Below, one piece after another: positions 7,504-17,557 of a stretch of DNA of 31,957 nt (position 1 is its first letter; every line of letters begins with the position of its first letter). Origin of the DNA: Nitrospirales bacterium (GTDB lineage Bacteria; Nitrospirota; Nitrospiria; Nitrospirales; UBA8639); NCBI GenBank assembly GCA_029261305.1, contig JAJDBO010000128.1, forward strand, positions 1 through 31,957, written 5' to 3'. Below the pieces are notes generated by a model. It was not told the DNA's origin. It saw nothing but the letters and a program-made list of their open reading frames with translations, and did no database searches. The translations under genes were made by a program, and so were the position numbers.

Positions 7504-7681
7504 AATTTCACAGATATGCTAAGGGCTTGATTGACGTCTGGCTTCCCCTCTATCGCACCTCAAGAAGAAAAGTGGCCCCCCCACTTCATCTCCTTTGGTT
7601 GTCAAAAATTTCCGGTCCCAAGGTCCTCCGTCGAAGTTAGGTTGCTAGCATCACCCCCATCAAAGATCGAAATGTGCCAGG

Positions 7682-10600
7682 TCAGACTGGCTTTTTGAGC
7701 CCCATTTTTTTGATTCGTGAGTGAAGAGTAGTGGACTTGATTCCTAGTAGTTCTGCGGCACCTCCAGGGCCCCCGACCTTCCAGTTGGTCCGTCGAAGAG
7801 CAGCTAATATGTTCTCACGTTCTCGATGAGGCTTCTCCGCCTCAGGTATCACGTCCATCTCGTTGGTCGCTTTAGGGACTGCGACCGATGACGTAAAGGC
7901 CTCTGACGCTTGCACAAGATCCGGCAGATCGAAGTGAAGGGCATTGCCACGCGAAGTAATGACAGCCCGCTCGATGACATTCTGCAACTCTCGCACGTTT
8001 CCTGGCCAATCATATCCTTGCAATGTGACCGCATGGGCCTGCGTTAATCCGAGCTGACCACAATTGAATTTTCTGGCTGCGAGATCAAGAAGATGGGAAG
8101 CGAGCAACGGAATATCCTCCTTGCGACTGCATAACGGTGGGATCTCAATCGGATACACATTGAGACGGTAATAGAGGTCTTTTCGGAATCGCCCGGCTTC
8201 AACTTCTTGTCGCAAATCGCGATTCGTGGCAGCGATAATTCGCACATCCACCTTTCTCGTTCGGTCATCCCCGACGCGCTCGTATTCCTGTTCTTGAAGA
8301 ACCCGCAATAATTTATTCTGGAGGTCCAATGGAATCTCCCCCACCTCATCCAGAAAAAGAGTGCCTTCGTCCGCAAGCTCAAACCGTCCGGCCCGGTCTT
8401 TCAAGGCACCCGTAAACGCACCTTTCACATGTCCAAAGAACTCACTCTCATAGAGTTCCTTAGGGATCGAGGCGCAATTCACACGAATCAACGGTCTCGT
8501 CTGACGTTCGCTTCGTTTATGAATCTCGCGTGCGACGAGCTCTTTTCCAGTGCCGGATTCACCGAGGATAAGCACGCTGGCATTGGTGGGTGCCACATGT
8601 TCGATCTGACGAACGACGGACCGCAAGACGTCGCTCCGTCCCACGAGATCCCCGAATCCCTGTTCGGCGTTGATCTCCTCGTGTAGGTACACGTTTTCTT
8701 GCTCAAGCCGATGCTTGAGCCGCTGGAGCTCCTCCAATGCATCTCGTAGTTCTTTTTCCGATTGCTTGCGTTCTTCATACAACCCAGCATTTTCGAGAGA
8801 GATCGTGGCCTGGGCTGTCAGGCTTTGTAGAATCTCAACACGGTCAGCCGTAAACACTTCGGTGGCGAGATCATGAACCAGATACAACGCCCCAACCGCG
8901 TCACTGCGGCTTGTGATAGGTACGCATAATACCGACCGAGGTCGGAGGCGACGGACCACAGAATCTCCTGAAAAACGAGGGTCTTCCGCCGCATCGGCAA
9001 TCGTCAAAATCTCTTTCGTGCGAGTGACATAGTTCACGATACTCGCTGGCACCTCTTCAGACGACCCAATTTCAATGGCCGGACGATACCGAATCTCCCC
9101 TTTATCAAAAGTACTCGAGGCTTCGATGAGTAACGTGCCTTTCTTCACGAGTAAAAGATATCCTCGCTGGGCGCCAGCAGTCTCCACTGCGATCCGAACC
9201 AGTTTCTTGACCAGCCCATCGAGGTCGACCTCTCTCGAGATTGTGCGTGAAGCCTTCATCACGGCAGCAAAGTCAAGCGCGGACCCTGTCGTGCTCACTA
9301 AAGTCAAAAATGGCATGGAGGTTCTACCTGAGGATTGCGAAGGCATCGGAGTTCCGGCAATAAGGCCACCTTGCTCCTGTACGAGCAGTCGAGCCTTCCT
9401 CGGAGATCCCCAAAGTTGATAGCCGTGATGAGCTTCACTGAAATACACCGAAGCGATCTTTCGTCGGTTTTGGCCCAGCCAAAATAGGCCGGCTCGCTCA
9501 CGGGCCAAGGCTTCTTCTTGAAGATACCCACTACGGCCAGATTCCTCGATCGCGCGATCGTAAAGCTCGGCAGCTCGCCAGCCTTCGCCTTCGAGTCGGG
9601 AAATTTCGGCTGAGATGAGCAAGGACTTATGCAGGAAATTATCAGGACAGCCATCAGCCCATTGTTGTAACTGTTGCTGTCGCCTCTTAATCTGTTCCAT
9701 GAGTTTGAGACTATTTCCCTGAGAAGTAGCCTCTAGAACCGCGACAGCAATGAGCGCGGCGTAGAACTCATGGTTCGCGGTCGCGACGTGGCCCGAAATA
9801 AACGAGAGAGCCGCCGCCGCTTTTTCCGAGCAGATTTGTGCCTCTTCTATCCGACCATAGAGGTACAGCACTTGGCTTTTAATAATGTGGTAGTGGGCGA
9901 TCGTCGGCATAGCAGCTCTTGCGACCAGATCTTCCAAAAATTCCGAATCGTGTATGTGTTCGAATAAGAAAGACCCGGGTTCTGGTGTGTCACCAGCTAA
10001 ATCCAAAGTGGCACGCATCACGGCCAGGACGGGATCAGTGGCATGTTGATTGTGGGTTTTGCGTCCGAATCGGATCAAGTCCTCCAGCTCAGGCACAAGT
10101 TCCTTCAAGTTGGTTCCGAGGTGGAAGAGACACAACGCGCGGTTGTAACGATGGTAGCCGGCGAATTGAAGTTCTCCTGATTGCAGACCAGCTTGGAATC
10201 CACGACGGTTGATGGCATCGAAATCTCGCAAATGCCGGCTCCAATGATTGATGGACGTGCAGAACATGTGTGTGGTTCGGCACATTTGGGACGCATCGGA
10301 GTATTTGTCGCTCAGTGCCATAGCCAATTGACCAAACCGGTAGGCCTCGGGATAGTTGTGGAGCGCAGAACTCTGCAATAAGCCAAAGAAGGCATACCCG
10401 GTTGCCGAATCAGGAGTATGCCCATGAGTGAGCGAAAGATTGACGATCTTCGCGGTGGCGACGAGACGCAGAGGAGGATCAGCGATGTAGCACAAGGGAA
10501 GAATGTTGGCCAGAAGCCGAAGAGCAATGGCCACCTCCTGTGAGGTGACCTCCGGTGCATTGAGCAGCAATGATGGATCACGCCCGTCCAATGCCTCTGA

Positions 10601-13216
10601 GTAGCGCACCAGTTCTTCGCGGAGCGCGACCTCTAGGTCTCCTTTGGGCATACTGACGCCCAACTTCGCAAGCGCCTCGCAGCACGTCGTGATGGCTTGC
10701 CGGTAGTCCCCACCCATCGTCTGCTGGATGACAAGCACACCCTGCACCTCGGCTTGCTCGAGGGGGGTGTGCAATTTTTGAAGCATCGTGTTGATCAACT
10801 CTTGAGATAACTCAAAATCACCACGAAGGTATTCAGCGTCCACCTGCACTTTGTGGAGATCTCGCGTGAGTTCGTAATCCGTCTGCCAGCAGTCACTGGG
10901 AAGCAAGGTCAACCCTGCGACAACATAATCGCAACCTGCCCCATAGGCTGTGGCGGAGACCGCTCGACCAGCCGCCTCAAGGTTGAGCGTCGCCAGTTCC
11001 CTCCGCTTGGATTGGTCGATAAGTAGGTCACTGCCCACATTGAGATGGTCAACGACTTCGAATACACGTTCGGATTGGGCCACGTCAGGAATGCTCGCCT
11101 GGAGCTGTAAGCCAATTTGGAGGTGAATCTCTTTTTTCAATTCTTCGCTGAGCATCTCGTAGGCCGCCTGCTGAACGCGATCATGCAAAAAGCGTAACCT
11201 TTGGCGCTCGGTGCTCGTTCTGGGAAAGTCCTGCCGACTAGAACGATGGCGATCCTGTATGACCAGGCCAGCCTCGATCGCGGGATTCAACTGATCGAAG
11301 ACGCTGTTCTTTCTCTCAGTTGAAATTAATTCGAGCGTGCTCAGATCGAAACGACTTCCAATACAGGCTGCGAGCCTGAGAGCTTGTAGGGTCTCTTGGG
11401 GTAACTCATTCAAACGGCTAATCATCAGATCGACGACATTATTCGTAATCTTCATCGCCTCGAGCTCTTCAGTGTCCCAGACCCAATGATTGAGGGAATA
11501 ATCAAACGAAATGCTTGCCTGACGGTAGAGTGTCGTCAACACCTGTTTGAGGAAGAAGGGGTTACCCGCGGTTTTGTCGAATAGCAACCGCTGAAGCCGA
11601 TCGATTTCCTCAGGGTCACCATGAAGAGTATCCGAGAGCAACTGGGTGAGGGAGTCCGGAGTCAGAGGATCTATCGCGAGCCGGCTCACACAAAGCCGTT
11701 CTTCCGACCCCAGGGCATTAACGGCGGCAGTGAGCGGATGCGAGGCATCAACCTCGTTGTCCCGATACGCACCTATGAGTAAGAGGTGGTGACTGTCGTC
11801 GTCAGTCAAAATGGTGTCAATCAGTGCCAAGGAGGCTGGGTCAACCCACTGTAAGTCATCAAGGAAAATGACCAAGGGATGGTCCGGTTGACAGAAAACC
11901 CGTATGAAGTTTCGAAACACAAATTTGAAACGGTTTCGACTTTCAGAGGGGTTCAATTCAGGAATAGCTGGTTGTGGCCCGAGGATGTGTTTCACCTCCG
12001 GGATCACATCGATCACTAACTGCCCGTTGCCATCAAGTGCGTGGAGGAGGTTGTCTTTCCACGCCAGAAGCGCCTCATCAGATTCAGTTAATAACTGCGC
12101 GACGAGATCCTTAAGGGCCGAGACAAAGGCACTATAGGGTACCGTCAAGCGCAGCTGATCGAACTTTCCTGAAATAAAGTAGCCGTGTCGCTCTGTGACC
12201 GGTGCTTGCACGGCTTGGACCAATGCGGATTTCCCAATTCCAGAGTGGCCAGCGACCAGGACAAGTTCGACGCCACCTTGCCCTGCACGTTCAAAGGCCG
12301 TCATGAGCCTTAGCACCTCTTCTTCGCGCCCGTAAAGTTTTCTTGGAATCTCGAATCGATCGCTTACATCCTTTCCTCCTAGACGAAATTCTTTCGAATC
12401 ATCCTGGAGGGTTCCTGAACATAAAAGAAGGTCGTGTTTGATGCCCAGGAAACTCTGGTACCGATCCTCGGGTGCCTTCTCGAGTAGCTTGCAAATGACC
12501 GCACTCAATAAACGCGGCACATCTTGACGTACTTCAGCAAGCGGCGGTGGCGGAACTGCGATGTGGTGGTACACCAATTCCATTGGATCGATAGCCTGGA
12601 ACGGAAGGCGGCCACTGAACAGTTCGAATAACGTGATGCCAAGTGAGTAAAAGTCGCTGCGGTAATCCACAGGCCTGTTCATCCGGCCCGTCTGTTCGGG
12701 TGAGAGATAGGGCAACGTACCTTCTAACCGACTCGGGTCGGATACCGGCAAATGGTCTTCTGCCTGTCTCGTCGCGATACTGAAGTCAATTAACGTGACC
12801 ACACCATTGGAGTCGACGAGGAGATTAGCCGGATTGATGTCTCTATGCACCACCTGCTGACGATGCACTCCTTCCAGCACGTTGGCGATTCCAATTGCAA
12901 TCTGTAACCGGGATTCGAAGTCAAAATCTGACGAACGAATAAACTCCGCAAGCGTCGAGCCACCTCGGTCTTCGAATATGAGATCAAACGCATGGGCATT
13001 AGGAATAAGCTCATAGGAACGGGGAACCCCGTCGACGGAGAGGGTAGATAAAATATCGAATTCGTGTTTGACGGCAGCCACATCCTCTTCAGTGGCCATT
13101 CCCACGAGGAATGATTTGATGATCACCGGTGCCTGATCGCTATCCCGCACGCCCCGGTGCACAATTCTTCTCTGGCTTCTAAAGAGTTCTTCGTGGACGG
13201 TATAGCCCTTACGCAT
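7682..13216 (-). CDS. Ser/Thr kinase-ATPase-GAF-sigma-54 activator fusion
   Basis: About 1844 residues from ATG 13216, chosen for GGAG six bases upstream; ATG 13222 and TTG 13228 are alternatives. Domains: protein kinase about 5-265 (lysine in VIIKSF, catalytic HRDINPANL near 124, DFS instead of DFG, no clear glycine loop); AAA-type ATPase about 295-600 (Walker A GHSGIGKS near 323, Walker B VIFLDD near 450); a long TPR-like helical region to about 1290; GAF about 1310-1480; coiled coil about 1490-1530; sigma-54 AAA+ with GESGTGKE near 1552 and intact GAFTGA near 1599; Fis-like HTH about 1800-1842. The usual relatives end in a histidine kinase; here a DNA-binding sigma-54 activator replaces it, so the output is transcription. 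It is cytoplasmic and monocistronic. The target promoter is not evident. Confidence 0.88.
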   Translation of the reverse strand: MRKGYTVHEELFRSQRRIVHRGVRDSDQAPVIIKSFLVGMATEEDVAAVKHEFDILSTLSVDGVPRSYELIPNAHAFDLIFEDRGGSTLAEFIRSSDFDFESRLQIAIGIANVLEGVHRQQVVHRDINPANLLVDSNGVVTLIDFSIATRQAEDHLPVSDPSRLEGTLPYLSPEQTGRMNRPVDYRSDFYSLGITLFELFSGRLPFQAIDPMELVYHHIAVPPPPLAEVRQDVPRLLSAVICKLLEKAPEDRYQSFLGIKHDLLLCSGTLQDDSKEFRLGGKDVSDRFEIPRKLYGREEEVLRLMTAFERAGQGGVELVLVAGHSGIGKSALVQAVQAPVTERHGYFISGKFDQLRLTVPYSAFVSALKDLVAQLLTESDEALLAWKDNLLHALDGNGQLVIDVIPEVKHILGPQPAIPELNPSESRNRFKFVFRNFIRVFCQPDHPLVIFLDDLQWVDPASLALIDTILTDDDSHHLLLIGAYRDNEVDASHPLTAAVNALGSEERLCVSRLAIDPLTPDSLTQLLSDTLHGDPEEIDRLQRLLFDKTAGNPFFLKQVLTTLYRQASISFDYSLNHWVWDTEELEAMKITNNVVDLMISRLNELPQETLQALRLAACIGSRFDLSTLELISTERKNSVFDQLNPAIEAGLVIQDRHRSSRQDFPRTSTERQRLRFLHDRVQQAAYEMLSEELKKEIHLQIGLQLQASIPDVAQSERVFEVVDHLNVGSDLLIDQSKRRELATLNLEAAGRAVSATAYGAGCDYVVAGLTLLPSDCWQTDYELTRDLHKVQVDAEYLRGDFELSQELINTMLQKLHTPLEQAEVQGVLVIQQTMGGDYRQAITTCCEALAKLGVSMPKGDLEVALREELVRYSEALDGRDPSLLLNAPEVTSQEVAIALRLLANILPLCYIADPPLRLVATAKIVNLSLTHGHTPDSATGYAFFGLLQSSALHNYPEAYRFGQLAMALSDKYSDASQMCRTTHMFCTSINHWSRHLRDFDAINRRGFQAGLQSGELQFAGYHRYNRALCLFHLGTNLKELVPELEDLIRFGRKTHNQHATDPVLAVMRATLDLAGDTPEPGSFLFEHIHDSEFLEDLVARAAMPTIAHYHIIKSQVLYLYGRIEEAQICSEKAAAALSFISGHVATANHEFYAALIAVAVLEATSQGNSLKLMEQIKRRQQQLQQWADGCPDNFLHKSLLISAEISRLEGEGWRAAELYDRAIEESGRSGYLQEEALARERAGLFWLGQNRRKIASVYFSEAHHGYQLWGSPRKARLLVQEQGGLIAGTPMPSQSSGRTSMPFLTLVSTTGSALDFAAVMKASRTISREVDLDGLVKKLVRIAVETAGAQRGYLLLVKKGTLLIEASSTFDKGEIRYRPAIEIGSSEEVPASIVNYVTRTKEILTIADAAEDPRFSGDSVVRRLRPRSVLCVPITSRSDAVGALYLVHDLATEVFTADRVEILQSLTAQATISLENAGLYEERKQSEKELRDALEELQRLKHRLEQENVYLHEEINAEQGFGDLVGRSDVLRSVVRQIEHVAPTNASVLILGESGTGKELVAREIHKRSERQTRPLIRVNCASIPKELYESEFFGHVKGAFTGALKDRAGRFELADEGTLFLDEVGEIPLDLQNKLLRVLQEQEYERVGDDRTRKVDVRIIAATNRDLRQEVEAGRFRKDLYYRLNVYPIEIPPLCSRKEDIPLLASHLLDLAARKFNCGQLGLTQAHAVTLQGYDWPGNVRELQNVIERAVITSRGNALHFDLPDLVQASEAFTSSVAVPKATNEMDVIPEAEKPHRERENILAALRRTNWKVGGPGGAAELLGIKSTTLHSRIKKMGLKKPV

Positions 13217-13723
13217 CGCCATCTCCAAGATTCGGGGTTTCAGGTTCCCCGTATACCTGCCTCCATTACCGCCTTTTTTTCTTATTTCCTTAGGCCACCA
13301 TTTTGAAGGTGTCCTTTAATGCCGATCACTCACTCCCGTGATGAGCCCCATGCCCCCCGGGATAGATTCTGTCTCGGTCGCCATGAGAGCGGTCGGTTAC
13401 AAGGGAAAATCATTGTCAATATTTGAGTGAAATTGATTCACACCCCTCAACCAAAGTGAAACTGAAATACGATTTTTCGTAGGCATGAAACGAATCATTG
13501 CATTCTACGAAATTTCACACTCGGGAAGGAAGAGAAATAATTTGATAACCCACTGTAAATTCAATGGTTTAGCCATTCTGAATTTTGGGCATGCTAATTG
13601 AAAAGCATAGTTGATCATGTACGAAACAGTTAATCCCAAACCAGGTCCTGCAAGAAAGATAGAGAAACTCTCCATAGGTTCATGAGGCATTAAAGTTTCA
13701 ACTTACACAAGGAGGCTAGTGCC
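13217..13723. other. Intergenic, divergent promoter region
   Basis: About 500 bp between the divergent kinase fusion and the DsrE-like gene. It is more AT-rich towards the right. No convincing sigma-54 site was found on either strand. A 61-residue frame on the minus strand (13505-13690) has no ribosome site or recognisable content and is not called. A small inverted repeat AATGG/CCATT lies at about 13563-13577. Confidence 0.5.
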
Positions 13724-14098
13724 ATGAAAACAGCGATTGTCATTTTGTCGGACCCCAAAAACGGTTCGGAAGAAGCACTCGGACGAGTCTTCAACGGGTT
13801 AGCCTCGGCCTATGAATTCAAACAAGCAGGCGATGAGGTTTCAATTCTCTTTCAAGGCGCTGGGACGAGGTGGATTGGGGAACTCAACCAAAAGGAACAC
13901 CCAGCCCATGATTTGTACGAAGCGGTCAAAGATCAAATTGCCGGTATTTCTTGTGGCTATGCTGATGTATTTGGAGGCACCAAGGAAACTAAAGCGTCTG
14001 GCCATGACCTGATTAAAGAAAACCCAGTGCCCGAAACACGAGGGATGGCGAGCTTACAGAAGTATGTGGCTGAAGGAGCAACCATTCTCACTTTTTAA
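13724..14098 (+). CDS. DsrE-family-like small protein
   Basis: 124 residues; AAGGAGG stands upstream of the ATG. The opening MKTAIVILSDPKNGSEEALGR, then AYEFKQAGDEVSILFQGAGT and a single conserved-looking cysteine in GISCGYADVFG, match the DsrE/DsrF-like Rossmann-type fold. Relatives shuttle sulfur or are uncharacterised stress proteins; no partner DsrF/H subunits are adjacent. The Cys near residue 76 is the only cysteine and the obvious candidate for chemistry. A hairpin at 14132-14157 separates it from the ECF sigma gene, so it may or may not belong to that transcript. Confidence 0.75.
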   Translation: MKTAIVILSDPKNGSEEALGRVFNGLASAYEFKQAGDEVSILFQGAGTRWIGELNQKEHPAHDLYEAVKDQIAGISCGYADVFGGTKETKASGHDLIKENPVPETRGMASLQKYVAEGATILTF

Positions 14099-14131
14099 TC
14101 TTGCGACCTCTCATTCCTCTGTTGGAGTAGC

Positions 14132-14157
14132 CCGGCACGCATCCAGGGATGAGCCGG
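14132..14157 (+). terminator. Bulged hairpin after the DsrE-like gene
   Basis: CCGGC (14132-14136) pairs with GCCGG (14153-14157), and CATCC (14140-14144) pairs with GGATG (14147-14151) inside it. There is no T tract after it, so it could be a weak terminator, a processing site or an attenuator ahead of the sigma factor gene. Confidence 0.3.
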
Positions 14158-14234
14158 AAAGCTTCCTCAAAGGATACCTGAGATTGCTGAATAGCCAACT
14201 AACTGACCATGCAAATACACGAGGAGGCCGGGCC

Positions 14235-15122
14235 ATGATGTCATCCGCTCAATCACATCCAATGTCCAGAAGCATGTGCGAACTCAAAATTCCATGGGGA
14301 GGGTTCATCGATCGCTCCAAGTCACTACTCCCCTCAGTCAACACAGGGAAAGAGATGATGGAGCACGTCTTGGTTCAAGCCCTCCGCAATGGTGAAGAGG
14401 CCGCCTTCTGTTCGCTGATAGAGCAGTATCATACCCGGTTGATTCGGGTCGCCCGAGCTTTTGTCTCATCTCAGGCGATAGCGGAAGAAGTCGTTCAAGA
14501 AACGTGGTTGGCGGTGCTGGAAGGAATCAACCGGTTTGAAGGTCGTTCATCCCTCAAAACCTGGCTGTTTCGAATCTTAACCAATCGAGCCAAAACGCGA
14601 GGGGTTCAAGAACATCGGTATGTCCCACTACCTGGGGAAACCCACGGCAAAGAGGACTCCCAAAAACCTGAAGGTACCAGGGAGTCCTTGAGCCATGATC
14701 GATCAAAACACAATGCTTCGACGGAGTTACCAACTACCTGTGACCACAATGACCCGGAAACACATTTTCTAGTCAAAGAGGCCGTGACCCATATCGAGTC
14801 GGCCATTCAGGCCTTACCACCTCGGTATCAACAGATCATCCTGTTGCGAGACGTAGAAGGATGGACCTCTGCAGAAGTCTGTGACCTTCTCCATCTCTCA
14901 GAAGGGAACCAACGGGTCTTACTTCACCGTGCCCGAATCGGGGTGCGGGATTACCTCGCGCCATTCTATCAATCATCAGACGACGCACCAGCAAAAAAAG
15001 ACCATGTAACGAAAACCAGGCAGCTCATACAGTTGGGCAACCATAAGGAAACGTTCACGAACAAGGCCGCTAGTGAATACAAACAGAATTCCCTTCAGGT
15101 CGGAGCACCCTCACGAATCTGA
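14235..15122 (+). CDS. ECF-type sigma-70 factor
   Basis: 295 residues from ATG 14235, preceded by GAGGAGG; the longer open frame from 14064 overlaps the DsrE-like gene and lacks a ribosome site. Region 2 lies at about 60-110 (AEEVVQETWLAVLEGI..FEGRSSLKTWLFRI), and region 4 at about 180-232 (ALPPRYQQIILLRDVEGWT..EVCDLLHLSEGNQRVLLHRAR). The linker is long (about 65 residues), and there are extra N- and C-terminal tails. No anti-sigma gene of the zinc-finger type is adjacent, which is unusual for this group. It lies 45 bp before cytochrome P460 no. 2, so it may control the haem-protein genes behind it; that is inference. Confidence 0.85.
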   Translation: MMSSAQSHPMSRSMCELKIPWGGFIDRSKSLLPSVNTGKEMMEHVLVQALRNGEEAAFCSLIEQYHTRLIRVARAFVSSQAIAEEVVQETWLAVLEGINRFEGRSSLKTWLFRILTNRAKTRGVQEHRYVPLPGETHGKEDSQKPEGTRESLSHDRSKHNASTELPTTCDHNDPETHFLVKEAVTHIESAIQALPPRYQQIILLRDVEGWTSAEVCDLLHLSEGNQRVLLHRARIGVRDYLAPFYQSSDDAPAKKDHVTKTRQLIQLGNHKETFTNKAASEYKQNSLQVGAPSRI

Positions 15123-15167
15123 TGGCAGCACCCAGAAAACAAAAGAGGGTAAAGAAGGAGAGACATC

Positions 15168-15767
15168 ATGCGAACACAATTGTGGCGCAGAGCAGGACTC
15201 ACGAGCCTCTCATTGATAGGAGGGCTGGTCCTCTTCCTGGGACTGGCAACCACGCCAGCCATGGCGGAGAAAAAACGGGTCTACAAGTTTAACGATGCCG
15301 GGGAGTTGATTCAGCCAACGGGGTATCGAGAGTGGATTTTCGTCGGGACCCCGGTCACGCCCAACGACATGAATAACGGCAAGGCCGCGTTTCCGGAATT
15401 TCATGCCGTCTACATCCACAAGACCGCGTATAAAAAATGGAAAAAAACCGGCGCCTTTCCGGATGGCACGATCTTAATGAAAGAGCTGATTAGTGTAGGC
15501 TCGAAGCAAGCGGCCAGTGGGAAAGGATATTTCATGGGCGAGTACATCGGGTTGGAGGCGACGATTAAAGACTCCAAGCGATTTAAAAACGAGCCTGGCA
15601 ATTGGGCCTATTTTAGTTTTACCGAAGAAGGCAAGCCACTGAAGAAAACCGCCAAGGCCTTCCCCGCAGGCAAATGCAACATCTGCCACCAGGCATTTGC
15701 CAAAGATGATTGGGTGTTTACGCAGTACTACCCTGTGCTCCGAGCATCAAAGCCAGGTCGGAAATAA
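15168..15767 (+). CDS. Cytochrome P460 family protein (copy 2)
   Basis: 199 residues; AAGGAGAG precedes the ATG. The signal peptide is about 1-33 (ending PAMA-EK). Classic family landmarks: TGYREWIFVGTPVTPNDMN, FPEFHAVYI, FPDGTILMKELISVGS near 103-118, EPGNWAYFSF near 142, haem motif CNICH near 168, and DWVFTQYYPVLR near the end. Predicted to be periplasmic, acting on NO/hydroxylamine or binding NO. It is clearly a paralogue of the product at 6255, but more like the widespread family form. It lies between the ECF sigma gene and a small exported protein, in one probable operon. Confidence 0.88.
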   Translation: MRTQLWRRAGLTSLSLIGGLVLFLGLATTPAMAEKKRVYKFNDAGELIQPTGYREWIFVGTPVTPNDMNNGKAAFPEFHAVYIHKTAYKKWKKTGAFPDGTILMKELISVGSKQAASGKGYFMGEYIGLEATIKDSKRFKNEPGNWAYFSFTEEGKPLKKTAKAFPAGKCNICHQAFAKDDWVFTQYYPVLRASKPGRK

Positions 15768-15811
15768 CCACCATGCCAAGCATACATTCGCGCATAAACG
15801 GAGGTAGAGCA

Positions 15812-16204
15812 ATGAAAATCACCCTATCAACAATAGCCTGCACTATGGCGCTCATGGCCGGGTTGGCCTGGGCCGAACATCCAGGTGTCGCCACCAGCCA
15901 TCGCGATGCCATTCAACAAGCCATGATGGTCCACATCAAGAATATTACGGAACACAATGCCAACGGAATGTACCCCGTGTTCGATCCAGAGAGCAAAACC
16001 GTGGTGCAGTTAAAACTCAAAGCATTTCACGACAGCGTGGAACTCAAAGGGAGAGCCACTCCCTACTTTGTGAGTTGTGCCGACTTCACCGCCGAAGATG
16101 GCACGCTCTATGACCTGGATTTTTTAGTCTCGCGAAAATATGCGGTTGTGGGAACGCTCGTACATTCGAAAGGAGGTGAATATTTTAGTTACGACGTCCC
16201 ATAA
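15812..16204 (+). CDS. Small exported protein of unknown function
   Basis: 130 residues from ATG 15812, preceded by GGAGGTAG; the longer frame at 15710 overlaps the P460 gene. The signal peptide is about 1-21 (ending AWA-EH). The mature part is about 109 residues, with a histidine-containing helix (SHRDAIQQAMMVHIKNITEHNANG) and a C-terminal beta region (GTLYDLDFLVSRKYAVVGTLVH). It has one cysteine in the mature part and no haem motif. I do not recognise a named family. Placement between P460 and the exported globin suggests a periplasmic partner. Its stop lies 49 bp before the globin start. Confidence 0.75.
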   Translation: MKITLSTIACTMALMAGLAWAEHPGVATSHRDAIQQAMMVHIKNITEHNANGMYPVFDPESKTVVQLKLKAFHDSVELKGRATPYFVSCADFTAEDGTLYDLDFLVSRKYAVVGTLVHSKGGEYFSYDVP

Positions 16205-16253
16205 ATACGCGCAACACATTGATGATAACCCAAAATTTATGGAGGAATTTACC

Positions 16254-16727
16254 ATGGAACAAAAAGCAATAAATTCAAAACCCTTTACTGGATTGCTGAT
16301 GGTGTTATATGCGGCCACGTTGAGTATGGGAATGCTCGTCATTCCAAGTCTCACACTGGCTGAAGAAAAAACCTCGCTGTATGACCGGTTAGGAGGAAAA
16401 GGCGCGATTACCGCCGTGGTGGATGTGTTCGCAGATCGACTGGTCGCCGATCGGCAAGTAGGCGGACGGTTTGCCTCCGCGGACCTGAAGAGATTCAAAA
16501 TGCTGAATACAGAGCTGGTCTGTATGGCCACTGGCGGTCCCTGTAAATACCCGGGGCGGGATATGAAAAACACGCATAACGGCATGCGTATTTCCCAGAA
16601 AGAATTCAATATCGTTGCGGGGCACCTGAAAGCCACCTTAAAAAATTTCAAGGTCCCCAAACAAGAACAAAAAGAACTCTTGGGAATCATCGGCTCGTTG
16701 CAGAAGGATATCGTAGAGAAGTCATAA
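16254..16727 (+). CDS. Exported group 1 truncated haemoglobin
   Basis: 157 residues from ATG 16254 with GGAGGA upstream; the frame from 16140 overlaps the preceding gene. An N-terminal hydrophobic signal (about 11-36, ending LTLA-EE) indicates export. The globin part spans about 38-157: SLYDRLGGKGAITAVVD, ATGGPCKYPGRDM, proximal histidine in NTHNGM near 110, and a C-terminal EFNIVAGHLKATL helix. By-eye alignment to mycobacterial HbN puts Ala at the B10 position, where HbN has Tyr. This class binds O2 and NO and often supports NO dioxygenation. A 56-codon copy of its 3' end lies at 24017. Next to P460 it fits a periplasmic NO-handling set. Confidence 0.88.
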   Translation: MEQKAINSKPFTGLLMVLYAATLSMGMLVIPSLTLAEEKTSLYDRLGGKGAITAVVDVFADRLVADRQVGGRFASADLKRFKMLNTELVCMATGGPCKYPGRDMKNTHNGMRISQKEFNIVAGHLKATLKNFKVPKQEQKELLGIIGSLQKDIVEKS

Positions 16728-16767
16728 GGAAAGACCTCTTATGCACGTTCATTGAAATGAGCAGAAT

Positions 16768-16790
16768 GGGCGGCGACCAGGTCGCCGCCC
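16768..16790 (+). terminator. GC-rich hairpin after the globin gene
   Basis: GGGCGGCGA (16768-16776) and TCGCCGCCC (16782-16790) form a perfect 9-bp stem over CCAGG. There is no T tract, so it may be a partial terminator or an mRNA-stabilising element rather than a full stop before the DUF2490 gene. The same stem with a different loop recurs behind the globin gene fragment at 24228-24250. Confidence 0.5.
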
Positions 16791-16825
16791 AACGAGCAAA
16801 TAAAAAGACCAACCGCGAGCCTGAC

Positions 16826-17557
16826 ATGATTCAACACCACACCGGAACCATCTCCTTCGTAGACCCTCACCCACGTTCAATCATTCTAACGATAATCTTC
16901 TTCCTCATTCTTTTCGCTGGAGGCATCAATAAGACCGCCTTCGCAGCCTCGGATGATTTCCAAATCTGGTCGCCCGTGTATCTCACCTACTCCTACACAG
17001 ATAAGATTCAGGGATGGTATGAAGTCCAACCGCGATTCGGTGACAATGCCTCCCAGGTTAATCAATTACTGCTGCGGACAGCCCTTGGATATCGCGTCAC
17101 CACACACTTGTCACTGTGGCAAGGCTACGCCTGGACGCCGAGCTTTGAACCAACGTTCGTCAGCGAAAACCGCATCTACCAACAAGTGGTGTATGCTCAG
17201 AGCTACCGGTTGGTTGACGTCATGAGTCGGACTCGCCTGGAACAACGATGGATTCGGCACGTGCCCGGGACCGCGGTTCGATTCCGAACACTATTACGAG
17301 GCCGCTTCCCCTTGGATGAGGCTCGGGTCTGGGGACTGGTGACGCAAAATGAAATCTTCTTTAACCTGAATTCACCCACCAACGGACCAAACGGAGGATT
17401 TGATCAAAACAGATTCTTTGTGGGGCTCAACAAGAAAATCAATGAACATCTCAGTGTTGATGGGGGCTACCAACTTCAGGCGATCAGCACGAATGAAACA
17501 TCGTTAGTCAACACCCTCAACCACATCCTCCTCTTGCAGTTCTTCTTTAATCGGTGA
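16826..17557 (+). CDS. DUF2490 outer-membrane protein
   Basis: 243 residues from ATG 16826; the ATG at 16757 would place the hairpin 16768-16790 inside the coding region and is less likely. A hydrophobic signal (about 17-42, ending AFAA) is followed by DFQIWSPVYLTYSYTDKIQGWYEVQPRFG, the DUF2490 opening, and then alternating beta strands (LLLRTALGYRVTTHLSLWQGYAW, RLEQRWI, FRTLLRGRFPL) ending on FFFNR, an aromatic terminus typical of barrel proteins. The molecular role is unknown. It follows the globin gene by about 100 bp and may be the outer-membrane member of the P460-globin set. Confidence 0.8.
   Translation: MIQHHTGTISFVDPHPRSIILTIIFFLILFAGGINKTAFAASDDFQIWSPVYLTYSYTDKIQGWYEVQPRFGDNASQVNQLLLRTALGYRVTTHLSLWQGYAWTPSFEPTFVSENRIYQQVVYAQSYRLVDVMSRTRLEQRWIRHVPGTAVRFRTLLRGRFPLDEARVWGLVTQNEIFFNLNSPTNGPNGGFDQNRFFVGLNKKINEHLSVDGGYQLQAISTNETSLVNTLNHILLLQFFFNR

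Noticed and set aside
7504..7681. Possible insertion-sequence end next to the tRNA fragment
   Set aside because: The G-rich run and CCGGAAATTTTTGAC on the minus strand vaguely recall IS21-type ends, but no terminal repeat or transposase frame is present.
13505..13690. 61-codon minus-strand frame in the kinase/DsrE gap
   Set aside because: No ribosome site and no recognisable content; probably chance in AT-rich DNA.
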